Shown in pieces: positions 17,345 to 25,504 of a DNA stretch of 64,000 nucleotides. Numbering within the stretch: the stretch's first letter is position 1; every line of letters starts with the position of its first letter. Both the position numbers and the translations under genes were made by a program. Below the pieces are notes generated by a model. That model made no database searches and was not told where the DNA came from. It saw nothing but the letters and a program-made list of their open reading frames with translations. This DNA is from an uncultured Eubacteriales bacterium (GTDB lineage: Bacteria > Bacillota > Clostridia > Oscillospirales > Oscillospiraceae), in contig LT599017.1 in assembly GCA_900079765.1 (NCBI GenBank), positions 2,697,766 through 2,761,765 on the forward strand, written 5' to 3'.

Positions 17345-17834
17345 ACCTATACGACTCACGGTCCCACCCGTGAGAGAGGTGCAGCCCCTGGGCCGCCTGG
17401 GTGCAAGAAATAATACAATATACCCCGATGAAAAAATAAGAAACCCCGTAACTTTGTGGTTACGGGGTTTCTTTGGGAGTAACTCGAATTTGAATTAGTA
17501 AGCTAATTACCAATTGTTCCGCTGCTTACATTGAATATCCTCCAATCAAATACTTGATTGACATTCGGGTGGCGCTGAAGGCGACGGCGGTTGTAGAAAT
17601 GGATGTAACCCTCAAGCTTTCACAAGTCGGCTCAAATCAGCTCTCCCCTGTGCGAATGAGCCAGTTGGACATAGGTTTCCGGAAAAAGTAACAGTCCTGC
17701 TTGATCCGCTCCTGCTCCTAGCAGTACACAGGCAAGCCCATCACGACGCAACGCGCCGCCATACTAAAAACAAATAAACTGCGCTCGTTTTTCTTGTATT
17801 GGTCATTTCTCAAATGCCAAGCACCATTTTTGCT
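17345..17834. other. 490-base gap with terminator and probable transposase scar
   Basis: The first part holds the operon terminator. On the minus strand at about 17560-17615, the translation 'GYIHFYNRRRLQ' resembles the C-terminal part of IS3-family transposases. Stops and frame breaks lie on both sides. No terminal repeats were found. I see no intact gene. Confidence 0.4.
17440..17475 (+). terminator. Terminator of the Mo-hydroxylase operon
   Basis: A perfect 13-bp stem (GAAACCCCGTAAC, 17440-17452, with 17459-17471) has a 6-base loop and is followed by TTT, about 95 bases past the last stop codon. Confidence 0.85.
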
Positions 17835-19625
17835 CTAGTCATATTGCTCCAGAAGACCTTGCATATCCGCCAGGCGGACTCCAACGGAGTCCAAATACCG
17901 GAATACCTCTTCTGTGCGCAGGTTCTCTTCTGAAACCGTTTTTTCTGCCTGCTCAATCGTCTCCCGCGAGAGCTCTAACTGGTGCTGGTAGAGCTGCGCG
18001 AGTTTGTCCTCAGTCTCCTTAAGAAGCCTGTCATAGATGTTTCCCACCTGCTCCTGTACACTAACGGTAAGTAGGTCAAAGCCCTCCAACACCGGCCCGA
18101 GAAAATCCTTTTGTTTCTCCCTTATCACCCGCTGGCGGACAAAACCCGCAATGGCCTGCCCTAAAATCATAACCCCCGCCAATTCCGGGATTTGAGTGCT
18201 CACAATATTTGCCGCGAAGAGAGTGGCGTCTACTCCCGTCCAACTAATGTCGGTAATACAGTCGCCTATTTGGGCGCTGATCCCCCCAAATACAGACTGA
18301 GATAGCTCCCCGGCAAAGGACTTTGCCTCAGTTTCCAAACGGTCGGCCAGATCCTTCCGGTGGCGTTCCACGCAGGCAAGCAGAGCGCTCTTTAATAGGT
18401 CCGCAAGGTAAAACTGGAAATACCGTTCTAGCTGGGCAACCTCTGCGGTATTCCTGAGCCCCAAAATTTCTTCCTTGAATCGGGCCATAAACTCGTTCAT
18501 CCAGCCCCGCGCCTCTCCTTTCATTTCAGAGACGTCAGCGGCCAGAGTCGCCCGGCGGCGTTCCATGCTGTCCAGGAGCGCGGTATTCTGTCGCTCAAAC
18601 TCCATGCCGGAAGCGGTGAGCTGCTCGCGCCCTGCTTCAAAGGAATTCCGCGTGAGCCGCACGCGAGCCTCCAAGTCCCTCAGAAGTGCCCGGGTCATGG
18701 CGATACAGCGGCCTGCCCGGATGATATCCTTCTGCAGCAGGATATCGCTTTCCAGGGCTGAGCACAGAGCTTCAAACCCGTGCTCCAGACCTTCGGAAAG
18801 GTCCGGCTCTGGCCGATCCAGGCCCTCAATCCGGCAGACCTCGTCCAAGGCGCTCACGGCGAAGACCTCACTGTTGGGATAAAACAGACGAACCCGCTCG
18901 GATACCAGATTTTTTACTTTTGTAATGTTTTCAGGCGTCTCCAGACAGTCGCTGAGGTTCAGCGCCACCAGCAGCCTGGAAAAGCTATTAGGTACCACAC
19001 AGGCTGATAAAAACTGCTGTTCTGTGAGTGATAGAGGTGCCTTAGCCGACACAACATACACAATCGCGTCAGCCCGGGCAAGCGCTTGGGCCACCCGCTC
19101 GTCAAATTCTCGCAGCAGTTCCCCCACGCCAGGCGTATCAACGATGGAGAGCTGCTTTAGAAGTTCCGCGTCCTCGTAGATTTCCACCTGATCAATTTCA
19201 GCCGGTAGGTGGCGCATGACTTCCGTAAGTCTGTCCCGACTCAGTTCCTCCCGACTCAGCGCCACCTGCCGACCGTTTTTCAGAAGGGCCCGAACCGCTG
19301 GGACGGCGCTGTAGAAGAGGTGGTTAATCGTGGCTGTCTCCGGAGTCACCGCTGTGGGAACCGCCCGCCGCCTCAGCAGAGCGTTAATGAGGGTGGATTT
19401 CCCCCGCTTAAAATCTCCCGCCACCACCAGAAGAAAGGGGCCGCTCAACCGCTTGTGGAGGTCAGACTCACCCTTCCGTATCCCCTCGACAGCGGAGGAT
19501 CCCAGAGTTTTTCGGAAGTTCTCCTCCTGCCTCATAGCCCGCAGGTCATCCAGAATTTCTCCGATAGTCTCCTCTATGCTGGTAAAGTTCAATTCTACGC
19601 AGCTACCCTCTCCCGCAGAAATCAT
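17835..19625 (-). CDS. Dynamin-like large GTPase
   Basis: This 596-residue protein has an N-terminal dynamin-type GTPase domain: P-loop GDFKRGKST (residues 70-78), a G2-like Thr in 'PTAVTPETATI' (about 90-100), and G3 DTPG (163-166). G4 is only weakly recognisable ('LNLSD'). The rest is long helical, coiled-coil-rich sequence with a hydrophobic patch near residues 465-500, such as bacterial dynamin-like proteins use for membrane binding. These proteins remodel or repair membranes. It stands alone; many bacterial homologues occur in tandem pairs. ATG 19625 follows AAAAGGAG. Confidence 0.88.
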   Translation of the reverse strand: MISAGEGSCVELNFTSIEETIGEILDDLRAMRQEENFRKTLGSSAVEGIRKGESDLHKRLSGPFLLVVAGDFKRGKSTLINALLRRRAVPTAVTPETATINHLFYSAVPAVRALLKNGRQVALSREELSRDRLTEVMRHLPAEIDQVEIYEDAELLKQLSIVDTPGVGELLREFDERVAQALARADAIVYVVSAKAPLSLTEQQFLSACVVPNSFSRLLVALNLSDCLETPENITKVKNLVSERVRLFYPNSEVFAVSALDEVCRIEGLDRPEPDLSEGLEHGFEALCSALESDILLQKDIIRAGRCIAMTRALLRDLEARVRLTRNSFEAGREQLTASGMEFERQNTALLDSMERRRATLAADVSEMKGEARGWMNEFMARFKEEILGLRNTAEVAQLERYFQFYLADLLKSALLACVERHRKDLADRLETEAKSFAGELSQSVFGGISAQIGDCITDISWTGVDATLFAANIVSTQIPELAGVMILGQAIAGFVRQRVIREKQKDFLGPVLEGFDLLTVSVQEQVGNIYDRLLKETEDKLAQLYQHQLELSRETIEQAEKTVSEENLRTEEVFRYLDSVGVRLADMQGLLEQYD

Positions 19626-19746
19626 GTTCTCCGGCTCCTTTTCTCGCTTTTTACCACGCCGATGTACTTACCTCCTTACTGTTATGGGTGGATATTTTTT
19701 GTAATTTTACGTTTTCTGACGTTATGATAGTCTGGCTGCCAAAGAG

Positions 19747-19796
19747 CGCACAGGGCCAGCCCTCTTCAACAGAGGGCTGGCCCTGTGCGTTTTTTT
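19747..19796 (+). terminator. Orphan strong terminator with no upstream plus-strand gene
   Basis: A perfect 19-bp stem (19747-19765 with 19771-19789) has a 5-base loop and seven T residues after it. The nearest upstream gene on the plus strand ends at 17344. A weak promoter (TTGTAA, 18 bases, TATGAT, near 19700-19729) would give a transcript of roughly 60 bases. Confidence 0.8.
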
Positions 19797-19937
19797 CACG
19801 GCTTTTGACGGATTTATTGGGCATCGGGATACCGGCTAGAAAAAAGTGTGGTATCCCCTGTCGATACAGGGAAAATAGACAAAAACTACTTCCTAGAATA
19901 AAACAAAATGACATATTTTATTTTATTTTATTAAATG

Positions 19938-19968
19938 TATTGAAATATCATTTCAATACTGCTATACT
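19938..19968 (+). promoter_or_regulatory. PTS-murQ operon promoter with embedded RpiR-type palindrome
   Basis: TTGAAA (19940-19945) and TATACT (19963-19968) are 17 bases apart. The perfect palindrome TATTGAAA-N5-TTTCAATA (19938-19958) covers the -35 box and most of the spacer. TGAAA/TTTCA half-sites are common for RpiR/MurR regulators, and an RpiR gene lies in this operon. Repression by that protein is an inference. Confidence 0.75.
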
Positions 19969-20001
19969 GTGCCCGTAGTAAACCAGAGAGGGAGGCCACC
20001 C

Positions 20002-20424
20002 ATGAAACCAAAGCTCATTCTGATGTCCCACGGGCACTACGCCGAGGAGCTCTACAAGTCCGCGCAGATGATCGTGGGCCCGATCGACGGCCTCATCACC
20101 ATCGCCATGTTGGAGAGCGACGGGCTGGACGGCACCAGGAAAAAGCTGGCCGACGCCTTTTCCCAGGCGGGCGAGGTCGACGTGGTCATCGCCGCCGACC
20201 TGATGTCTGGCACGCCATGCAATGTGGCTGTCCAGTCTATGTACGAGCGCTCCGGGGTTCGCGTCCTGACCGGCTTGAACCTTCCCATGGCCATTGAGTA
20301 CGCCGTCTCCGACATCGAGGACGCGGATGAGATGGCCGTCATGCTGCGGGACACCGGAGCGGCGTCCGTCAGGCTGGTGGAAAAACCCCAAGCAGCCGAC
20401 GGAGAGGAGGGCTACGAGGACTAG
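20002..20424 (+). CDS. PTS EIIA, mannose/fructose/sorbose family
   Basis: This 140-residue protein is the first phospho-carrier of a mannose-family PTS. The phosphorylated His is H10 in 'LILMSHGHYAEEL'. 'LMSGTPCNVA' and 'GLNLPMAIE' match EIIA-Man family blocks. ATG 20002 has GAGGGAGG upstream; the frame extends further but without support. Genes for IIC, IID and IIB follow. The product is cytoplasmic. Confidence 0.92.
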   Translation: MKPKLILMSHGHYAEELYKSAQMIVGPIDGLITIAMLESDGLDGTRKKLADAFSQAGEVDVVIAADLMSGTPCNVAVQSMYERSGVRVLTGLNLPMAIEYAVSDIEDADEMAVMLRDTGAASVRLVEKPQAADGEEGYED

Positions 20425-20482
20425 GCTGCACGAGGCCCTAACAAAAGCAAAGAGAGAGCTATTTTGTAAGGAGGAAAGATGT

Positions 20483-21289
20483 ATGAACAGTATTCCCATA
20501 CTCATTGTCGTGCTGCTGACGCTGTATGTCGGCTTCGCCCAGCTCGACCAAATCTCCGTTCAGCTGGGCTTCTACTCCCCGCTGTTTGCCGCCACCGTTA
20601 CCGGGCTGTTGCTGGGCAATATGCCCATGGGTCTCGCCATCGGCGCTTCCATGCAGCTGATGACTCTGGGTGTTGCCACCTACGGCGGCGCCACGGTGCC
20701 TGACTTCCTGTCCGGTTCCATTATGGGCACGGCGTTTGCCATCATGTCCGGCCAGGGCGCCGAGGCCGGCGTCGCGCTGGCGGTGCCCATCGGCCTGCTG
20801 CTCACCCAGCTGGATGTGGCGGGCCGCATGACCAACGTCATCTTCCAGCATCGCGCCGAGCGCTGCGCCGCCAAGGGCGACGACAAGGGTGTGGAGCTGT
20901 GCAACATCCTGGGCATCCTGCCCTGGACCCTCACCCGCATGATCCCCGTGTTCCTGGGCCTCTTCTTCGGCGAGGCCGTGGTCAAGGCCATCAACAGTTG
21001 GATCCCCGCGTGGCTAATGAGCGGCCTCAAGTATGCCGGGGGCCTGCTGCCCGTCATGGGCATCGCCCTCCTCATGCGCTACCTCCCCCTGAAGAAGTTC
21101 TTCGCCTACTACATCATCGGCTTTGTGCTAATGGCCTATCTGCCCAGCCAGTTCACCATTCTGGGCGTGTCTCTGGTGGGCGTCGCTCTGGCGGCGATCT
21201 ATATGAACAAGTATGACTCCGACAACGCGGCCCCCGCCGCCGCGGTGGCTGCCGGTAACAACGACGTGGAGGTGGAGATCGATGAGTAA
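20483..21289 (+). CDS. PTS EIIC, mannose/sorbose family membrane subunit
   Basis: This 268-residue polytopic membrane protein starts at ATG 20483 after AAGGAGG. It contains the EIIC-sorbose family sequence 'LTLGVATYGGATVPDFLSGSIMGTAFAIMSGQ' and about eight hydrophobic segments. With IID it forms the sugar channel. A short Ala-rich acidic tail ends the protein. It overlaps IID by eight bases. The sugar is probably MurNAc or a related amino sugar, judged only from the murQ gene in the operon. Confidence 0.92.
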   Translation: MNSIPILIVVLLTLYVGFAQLDQISVQLGFYSPLFAATVTGLLLGNMPMGLAIGASMQLMTLGVATYGGATVPDFLSGSIMGTAFAIMSGQGAEAGVALAVPIGLLLTQLDVAGRMTNVIFQHRAERCAAKGDDKGVELCNILGILPWTLTRMIPVFLGLFFGEAVVKAINSWIPAWLMSGLKYAGGLLPVMGIALLMRYLPLKKFFAYYIIGFVLMAYLPSQFTILGVSLVGVALAAIYMNKYDSDNAAPAAAVAAGNNDVEVEIDE

Positions 21290-22121
21290 GCAGAATGCGA
21301 ACACTTCCGAGAAGATCACAAAAAAAGACCTGCAAAAGGTCTACATCCGTAACCTGTTTGGCCTCCAGTGGGGCTGGAACTATGAGACGATGCAGGGCCT
21401 AGGCTACTGCTACGTCATCATGCCCATTCTGCGCCGCCTGTACAAGAACAACCCTGAGAAGATGAAAAAGGCCCTGCAGACCGAGATTGGGTACTTCAAC
21501 ACCTCTCAGCCCATGTCTAACCTCATTATCGGCACTGACGCCGCCCTCCAGGAGGAGTTGGGCATCGACAAGGCCGAGGACGCCATCATCGGCATGAAGA
21601 CCGGCCTCATGGGGCCCTTCGCCGGCGTGGGCGACACCATCTTCATCACCATCTACCGCGCTCTGGTCTTCTCCATTGCCGCCTACATCGCCATGGGTGG
21701 GCAGGCCGTAGCGCTGCTCATCCCCATCATCTGCGGTATCGCCATCCTGGCTGTGCGCTATAAGTTCACCTTCCTAGGCTATCAGCAGGGCAGTAAGCTG
21801 GCCAGCGGACTGTCGGGACAGCTTAAAAAGATCACGCAGGCCGCCTCCGTGCTGGGCCTCACCGTGGTCGGCGCTTTGGTCCCCTCTGTGGTCAAGGCCC
21901 CCATGAACATCAGCGTCCAGATCGGCGACGTGTCCCTCGCCATCCAGCCTATGCTGGACAAGATCATCCCCGCCGCCCTGCCCCTTGCCATGGTGCTGCT
22001 GTCCTACTGGCTGCTGGGCAAGAAAAAGATGACCACCACCAAGCTGATTTTGATCCTGATGGTCGTGGGCATCGGTCTGGGCCTACTCAACGTGTTCTTC
22101 GCTACCCCCGTGGCAGCCTGA
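21282..22121 (+). CDS. PTS EIID, mannose family membrane subunit
   Basis: This 279-residue protein has the EIID signature: 'FGLQWGWNYETMQGLGYCYVIMPIL', 'FNTSQPMSNLIIG' and 'MGPFAGVGDTIF'. C-terminal hydrophobic segments follow. The start ATG overlaps the IIC stop (ATGAGTAA), with GGAGGTGG upstream inside IIC. It acts with IIC in transport. Confidence 0.93.
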   Translation: MSKQNANTSEKITKKDLQKVYIRNLFGLQWGWNYETMQGLGYCYVIMPILRRLYKNNPEKMKKALQTEIGYFNTSQPMSNLIIGTDAALQEELGIDKAEDAIIGMKTGLMGPFAGVGDTIFITIYRALVFSIAAYIAMGGQAVALLIPIICGIAILAVRYKFTFLGYQQGSKLASGLSGQLKKITQAASVLGLTVVGALVPSVVKAPMNISVQIGDVSLAIQPMLDKIIPAALPLAMVLLSYWLLGKKKMTTTKLILILMVVGIGLGLLNVFFATPVAA

Positions 22122-22159
22122 GCGCTTGACATTTACGGTATAATAATCATAAAGAACGG

Positions 22160-22219
22160 CTGAGAATGGGGCCTCCCGGCGTGACGCTTGAAGACGAAAC
22201 TGGGAGGCCCCTGTCTCAG
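22160..22219 (+). repeat. Long hairpin between EIID and EIIB
   Basis: CTGAGAATGGGGCCTCCC (22160-22177) pairs with 22202-22219, with two mismatches in 18 positions and a 24-base loop. No T-tract follows, and the IIB ribosome site comes directly after. A role in mRNA processing or stability of the polycistronic message is plausible. Confidence 0.7.
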
Positions 22220-22233
22220 GAAGGAGACAAGTT

Positions 22234-22707
22234 ATGATTAAGCACATGAGAATTGACGAGCGGCTAATCCACGGACAGGTGGCCTCTGTCTGGACCAACT
22301 TCCTGAGCTGTGACCGCATCATCGTGGCCAACGATGCCGCCCCCAAGAGCGAGATGCAGGTGGCTGCGCTGAAACTGGCCTGCCCCATGGGGGTCAAGCT
22401 CTCCATCCTCTCGGTGGAGAAGGCAGCCGCCAATATCCTCTCCGGCAAGTACGACGCCGAAAAGGTCTTTCTCATCACTCGCAACGTACCCGACTGCAAG
22501 CGCATTCTGGACGCGGGCGTGGCCCTTCCCGGCGTGAATGTGGGTAACCTGGCCCATGCCGAAGGCTTGCGCAAGATCAAAAAGTCGGTCAGCCTCAGCG
22601 AGGGGGATATCGCCGCCATCCAGGCAATTCTCGCTTTCGGCGTCAAGGTCACAGCCCAGATGATTCCCGACGAGCCTGACGTCAGCATCGAGACCTTCTT
22701 GAAGTAA
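22234..22707 (+). CDS. PTS EIIB, mannose family
   Basis: This 157-residue cytoplasmic protein has the phosphorylated His H14 in 'RIDERLIHGQVASVW', the classic EIIB-Man motif. It takes phosphate from IIA and passes it to the incoming sugar, so the product would be a sugar 6-phosphate. AAGGAGACAAGTT precedes the ATG. Separation of IIB from IID by a 112-base hairpin region is unusual within this otherwise tight operon. Confidence 0.93.
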   Translation: MIKHMRIDERLIHGQVASVWTNFLSCDRIIVANDAAPKSEMQVAALKLACPMGVKLSILSVEKAAANILSGKYDAEKVFLITRNVPDCKRILDAGVALPGVNVGNLAHAEGLRKIKKSVSLSEGDIAAIQAILAFGVKVTAQMIPDEPDVSIETFLK

Positions 22708-22734
22708 GAGATAATGGAAAGGGCGGAGAGTAAA

Positions 22735-23580
22735 ATGGAGTTTTTAAAAAATCTGTCGATGCGCTATAACGCTCTGACGAAGCAGAGCAAACGCCTAGCG
22801 GATTTTATCCGTGAAAATCCCGCCCAAGCCATTAAAATGACGGCCAAGACCCTGGGGGAGGAGAGCGGCACCTCGGCGGCCGCGGTGGTGCGCCTGTGCC
22901 AGCAGCTGGGGTACAATGGCTTTGAGCAGCTAAAGATCAGCATTGCCAAAACCGTCAGCGATGAGGAGCTGAGCGCCCCCATCGACCCCATCATATCCCG
23001 TGGAGACTCGGTCTCAGATATCGCGCAAAAGCTGTGCCATATCCAGGCCAACGCCGTGCAGGAGACCCTGGCCCTCATGGACTATGACGACGTCAAAAAG
23101 GTGGTTTCTCTCCTTCAAAAAGCCCGCGTGGTTTACCTCTTCGGCGTGGGGAGCTCCGGGCTGGTGGCCCAGGAGCTCTGTCACCGCCTGAACCGGATAG
23201 GAAGGGCCTGCATCTTCCTCCCGGATGGACACACCAGCCTGGAGTATGCTGCCGTGGCGGAGGAGCGGGACCTCCTCATCGGTTTCTCTTATAGCGGAGA
23301 GACGAAAGAAGTCTACCTGGCCGCCGAGCACGCCAGCAAGCGGGGTGTGCCCGTCATTGCCGTGACACGGAACAAGGAAAGCTCGCTCAGCGCCGCCGCG
23401 TCCATCGTACTGAACGTCCCGGTCACGGAGAAACGCGTCCGCGTGGGCGCGGTCTCCTCCATTACCTCGCAGATGTTCGTGGTCGACGTGCTGTACATGG
23501 GCCTGATCCAAAAGGACTTTGAAAAATACGAGCATATGTTCGTGGATACGTCCCGCATTGCCAATCTTTTAAGGGAGTAA
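22735..23580 (+). CDS. RpiR/MurR-family transcriptional regulator
   Basis: This protein of about 281 residues has an N-terminal RpiR helix-turn-helix (about 1-75, 'ESGTSAAAVVRLCQQLGYNGFEQLK') and a C-terminal SIS sugar-phosphate domain (about 120-255, 'VYLFGVGSSGLVAQEL', 'IGFSYSGETKEV'). SIS regulators sense a phosphosugar; next to murQ the likely ligand is MurNAc-6-phosphate. ATG 22735 after GGGCGGAG was preferred to ATG 22714. It probably binds the palindrome in the operon promoter (inference). Confidence 0.9.
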   Translation: MEFLKNLSMRYNALTKQSKRLADFIRENPAQAIKMTAKTLGEESGTSAAAVVRLCQQLGYNGFEQLKISIAKTVSDEELSAPIDPIISRGDSVSDIAQKLCHIQANAVQETLALMDYDDVKKVVSLLQKARVVYLFGVGSSGLVAQELCHRLNRIGRACIFLPDGHTSLEYAAVAEERDLLIGFSYSGETKEVYLAAEHASKRGVPVIAVTRNKESSLSAAASIVLNVPVTEKRVRVGAVSSITSQMFVVDVLYMGLIQKDFEKYEHMFVDTSRIANLLRE

Positions 23581-23590
23581 CAGACCAATT

Positions 23591-24505
23591 ATGAATATGA
23601 AAGCACTGCCGACTGAGCAGCGAAATACTGATACGGTTCAAATTGATGAAGTCAGCACATTAGAGATGCTGCACATGATAAACAACGAAGACAAAAAGGT
23701 CCCCTTCTGTGTGGAGAAGCACCTGGGCGAGATTGCTACCGCCATCGATGCCATCGCCGAAAAATTCGCCGCGGGAGGACGTATCATATACTGCGGTGCG
23801 GGCACCTCCGGCCGTATGGGCTTTATGGATTCAGCCGAGTGCCCCCCCACCTACGGCACGCCCAAGGAGCGGGTCGTCTCCCTCCTGGCGGGCGGCCTTG
23901 CCGCCATCGGGCAGGCCAAGGAAGACGCCGAGGACCACCCCGAACTGGGTGTGGAGGATATGAAGGGCATCGGCTTTACTAAGGATGACGTGCTGGTGGG
24001 CATCGCCGCCAGCGGCCGCACCCCCTATGTCATCGGCGCGCTGAAGTACGCGAAGGAGCTGGGCGCGGTCACAGTGTCCATCAGCTGCAACGAGGATAAG
24101 AATAGCCCCATCAACGCCATGGTGGACTATCCCATCGGCATCTATGCCGGGCCCGAAGCCATCACCGGCTCCACCCGGATGAAGGCGGGCACGGTGCAGA
24201 AGCTGGTGCTCAATATGCTCTCCACCGGCGTCATGGTCAAAACCGGCAAGGTGTACTCAAACCTCATGGTAAACGTGCGCCTCAACAATGAGAAACTGGT
24301 CCAGCGTGCCAAGGGCATCGTGGCCGAGATCACCGGCGCGGCGAACAGCGAGATCGAGCGCCTCTTCGTCCAAACCGGCAGCGACGTGCCGCTAACCATC
24401 TTCATGCTCCTCACCGGCTTGTCCGAGGCCGAGGCCCGAGCGCTGCTGGCGAAGGAGCACGGCCACATTAAAAATGCCCTGGCGGCATACCATTGCGCCA
24501 AGTAG
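23591..24505 (+). CDS. murQ: N-acetylmuramic acid 6-phosphate etherase
   Basis: This 304-residue SIS-fold enzyme cleaves the lactyl ether of MurNAc-6-phosphate, giving GlcNAc-6-phosphate and D-lactate. The family signature 'GTSGRMGFMDSAECPPTYGT' contains E83, and E114 lies in 'KEDAED'. Both match the catalytic Glu pair of E. coli MurQ. 'GPEAITGSTRMKAGTVQKL' is also diagnostic. It is the last gene of the operon, 10 bases after the regulator. A mannose-type PTS rather than the MurP glucose-type transporter precedes it. Confidence 0.95.
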   Translation: MNMKALPTEQRNTDTVQIDEVSTLEMLHMINNEDKKVPFCVEKHLGEIATAIDAIAEKFAAGGRIIYCGAGTSGRMGFMDSAECPPTYGTPKERVVSLLAGGLAAIGQAKEDAEDHPELGVEDMKGIGFTKDDVLVGIAASGRTPYVIGALKYAKELGAVTVSISCNEDKNSPINAMVDYPIGIYAGPEAITGSTRMKAGTVQKLVLNMLSTGVMVKTGKVYSNLMVNVRLNNEKLVQRAKGIVAEITGAANSEIERLFVQTGSDVPLTIFMLLTGLSEAEARALLAKEHGHIKNALAAYHCAK

Positions 24506-25130
24506 GTGCACTGATACACCATGATGAATATTTATAATATTTTTTGATTGCCATCGGCGCGCCCCGCCGCTTACTTTACTTTGCAGGGAAAACCGGTGAA
24601 AATAATAAGGTCAATCGGAATTCTTGGGTTACAATATCCGTGCCGACATGTCGACAAGCCGCAGCCACAAAATCAACGACTCTTTCCTCCTGAAACCGGC
24701 TTGCTGACGGGCACTTTCCGTCGGATCATCATCTGAGCGCTTATGAACGCGACAAACGGAACCGTGAGTACAATGCCCTGTATGAGCTCAGCAGAAAATC
24801 CGCTTATTTAAGCGGTTTTTCAAGGAAAATTGCATGCCACGTCAAGTTCGGATATTATCTCATTTTAGATATGCTCTTGTACAAAGGCGAGAAAAGGGCA
24901 CTCGTCACCGGCATGGGGTCAGCCCTCCGTGACACAGTCCCCTGCGGAATCCGTGTCAACGGCCTGAGGTTTTACGAGTCCAAAACGCTTTTTATTCCCA
25001 CGCACACAAACCCGACCTTCGGATATTGTTTTGGGTCATCGAGCTCGATTGTCCAGAGCTGCGCGCCCGATTTTTTTCATCTCCATTTTGCACAAGAAAG
25101 CAAACCCGGAATTCTAATCGGTTGCACAAT
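24506..25130. other. Gene-poor gap after murQ
   Basis: About 620 bases hold no convincing gene. A small hairpin with a T-tract (CCGCTT-N4-AAGCGG, 24800-24820) may end the murQ transcript. An open stretch from about 24735 reads 'SAYERDKRNREYNALYELSRKSAYL' and continues to 25134 with atypical composition. It may be decayed coding sequence, but I do not recognise it. Confidence 0.45.
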
Positions 25131-25159
25131 TTAACCTTATCTCCTGCGGTGGATATAAT
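25131..25159 (+). promoter_or_regulatory. Probable promoter of the asnB T-box leader
   Basis: TTAACC (25131-25136) and TATAAT (25154-25159) are 17 bases apart, about 50 bases before the start of the T-box stem I sequence. Confidence 0.5.
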
Positions 25160-25204
25160 TTATCTAAGTACTACTTGACAAGTCAATCTTTTGGTGGTAG
25201 CATT

Positions 25205-25492
25205 TACGCCATTAAGAAGATTGCCAATGCGTTGATCGAGAGAAGTAGTCAAAGTGTTCGGTTCCAGAGAGCGGCGCACGGTGGAAGCCCGCACAGGAGC
25301 TTTGGCGAATAACACTCGGGAGCGGCGAACCCAAAGCCATACGGCCGGTAGGGGAGACGGGAAGCGCCCGTTACAGCGTGAGGAGTTTTTTGACTCCGAA
25401 AAGGGACTGCCTATGGGCAGTAAATTAGGTGGCACCGCGGATTGCAGCTATTCGTCCTATATTTTTAGGATGTTAGCTGTAATTTTTTTGGA
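25205..25492 (+). ncRNA. T-box leader with Asn (AAC) specifier
   Basis: The T-box sequence AGGTGGCACCGCGG lies at about 25426-25439. The competing terminator pairs ATTGCAGCTA...TCCT with AGGA...TAGCTGTAAT, followed by seven T residues (25483-25489). Stem I begins near 'CGAGAGAAGTAGTC'. The likely specifier is AAC at 25311-25313, in GAATAACACTCG. It aligns with the Trp leader of this window (GAATGGACTCG). Uncharged tRNA-Asn would therefore switch on asnB. Confidence 0.9.
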
Positions 25493-25504
25493 GGTGCCTT
25501 TTTT

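Larger units (their letters stand above)
19626..20001. other. Gap with orphan terminator, hairpins and the PTS promoter
   Basis: This 376-base gap contains an isolated strong hairpin with T-tract (19747-19796). Next come possible hairpins built from GGGATACC/GGTATCCC (about 19826-19857) and CCCTGT/ACAGGG (about 19856-19871). The promoter/operator of the PTS operon is at 19938-19968. No protein-coding gene is seen. Confidence 0.6.

Noticed and set aside
20294-20482. Extended N-terminus of the EIIC frame
   Set aside because: It overlaps the end of EIIA in another frame, and a strong ribosome site marks ATG 20483 as the start.
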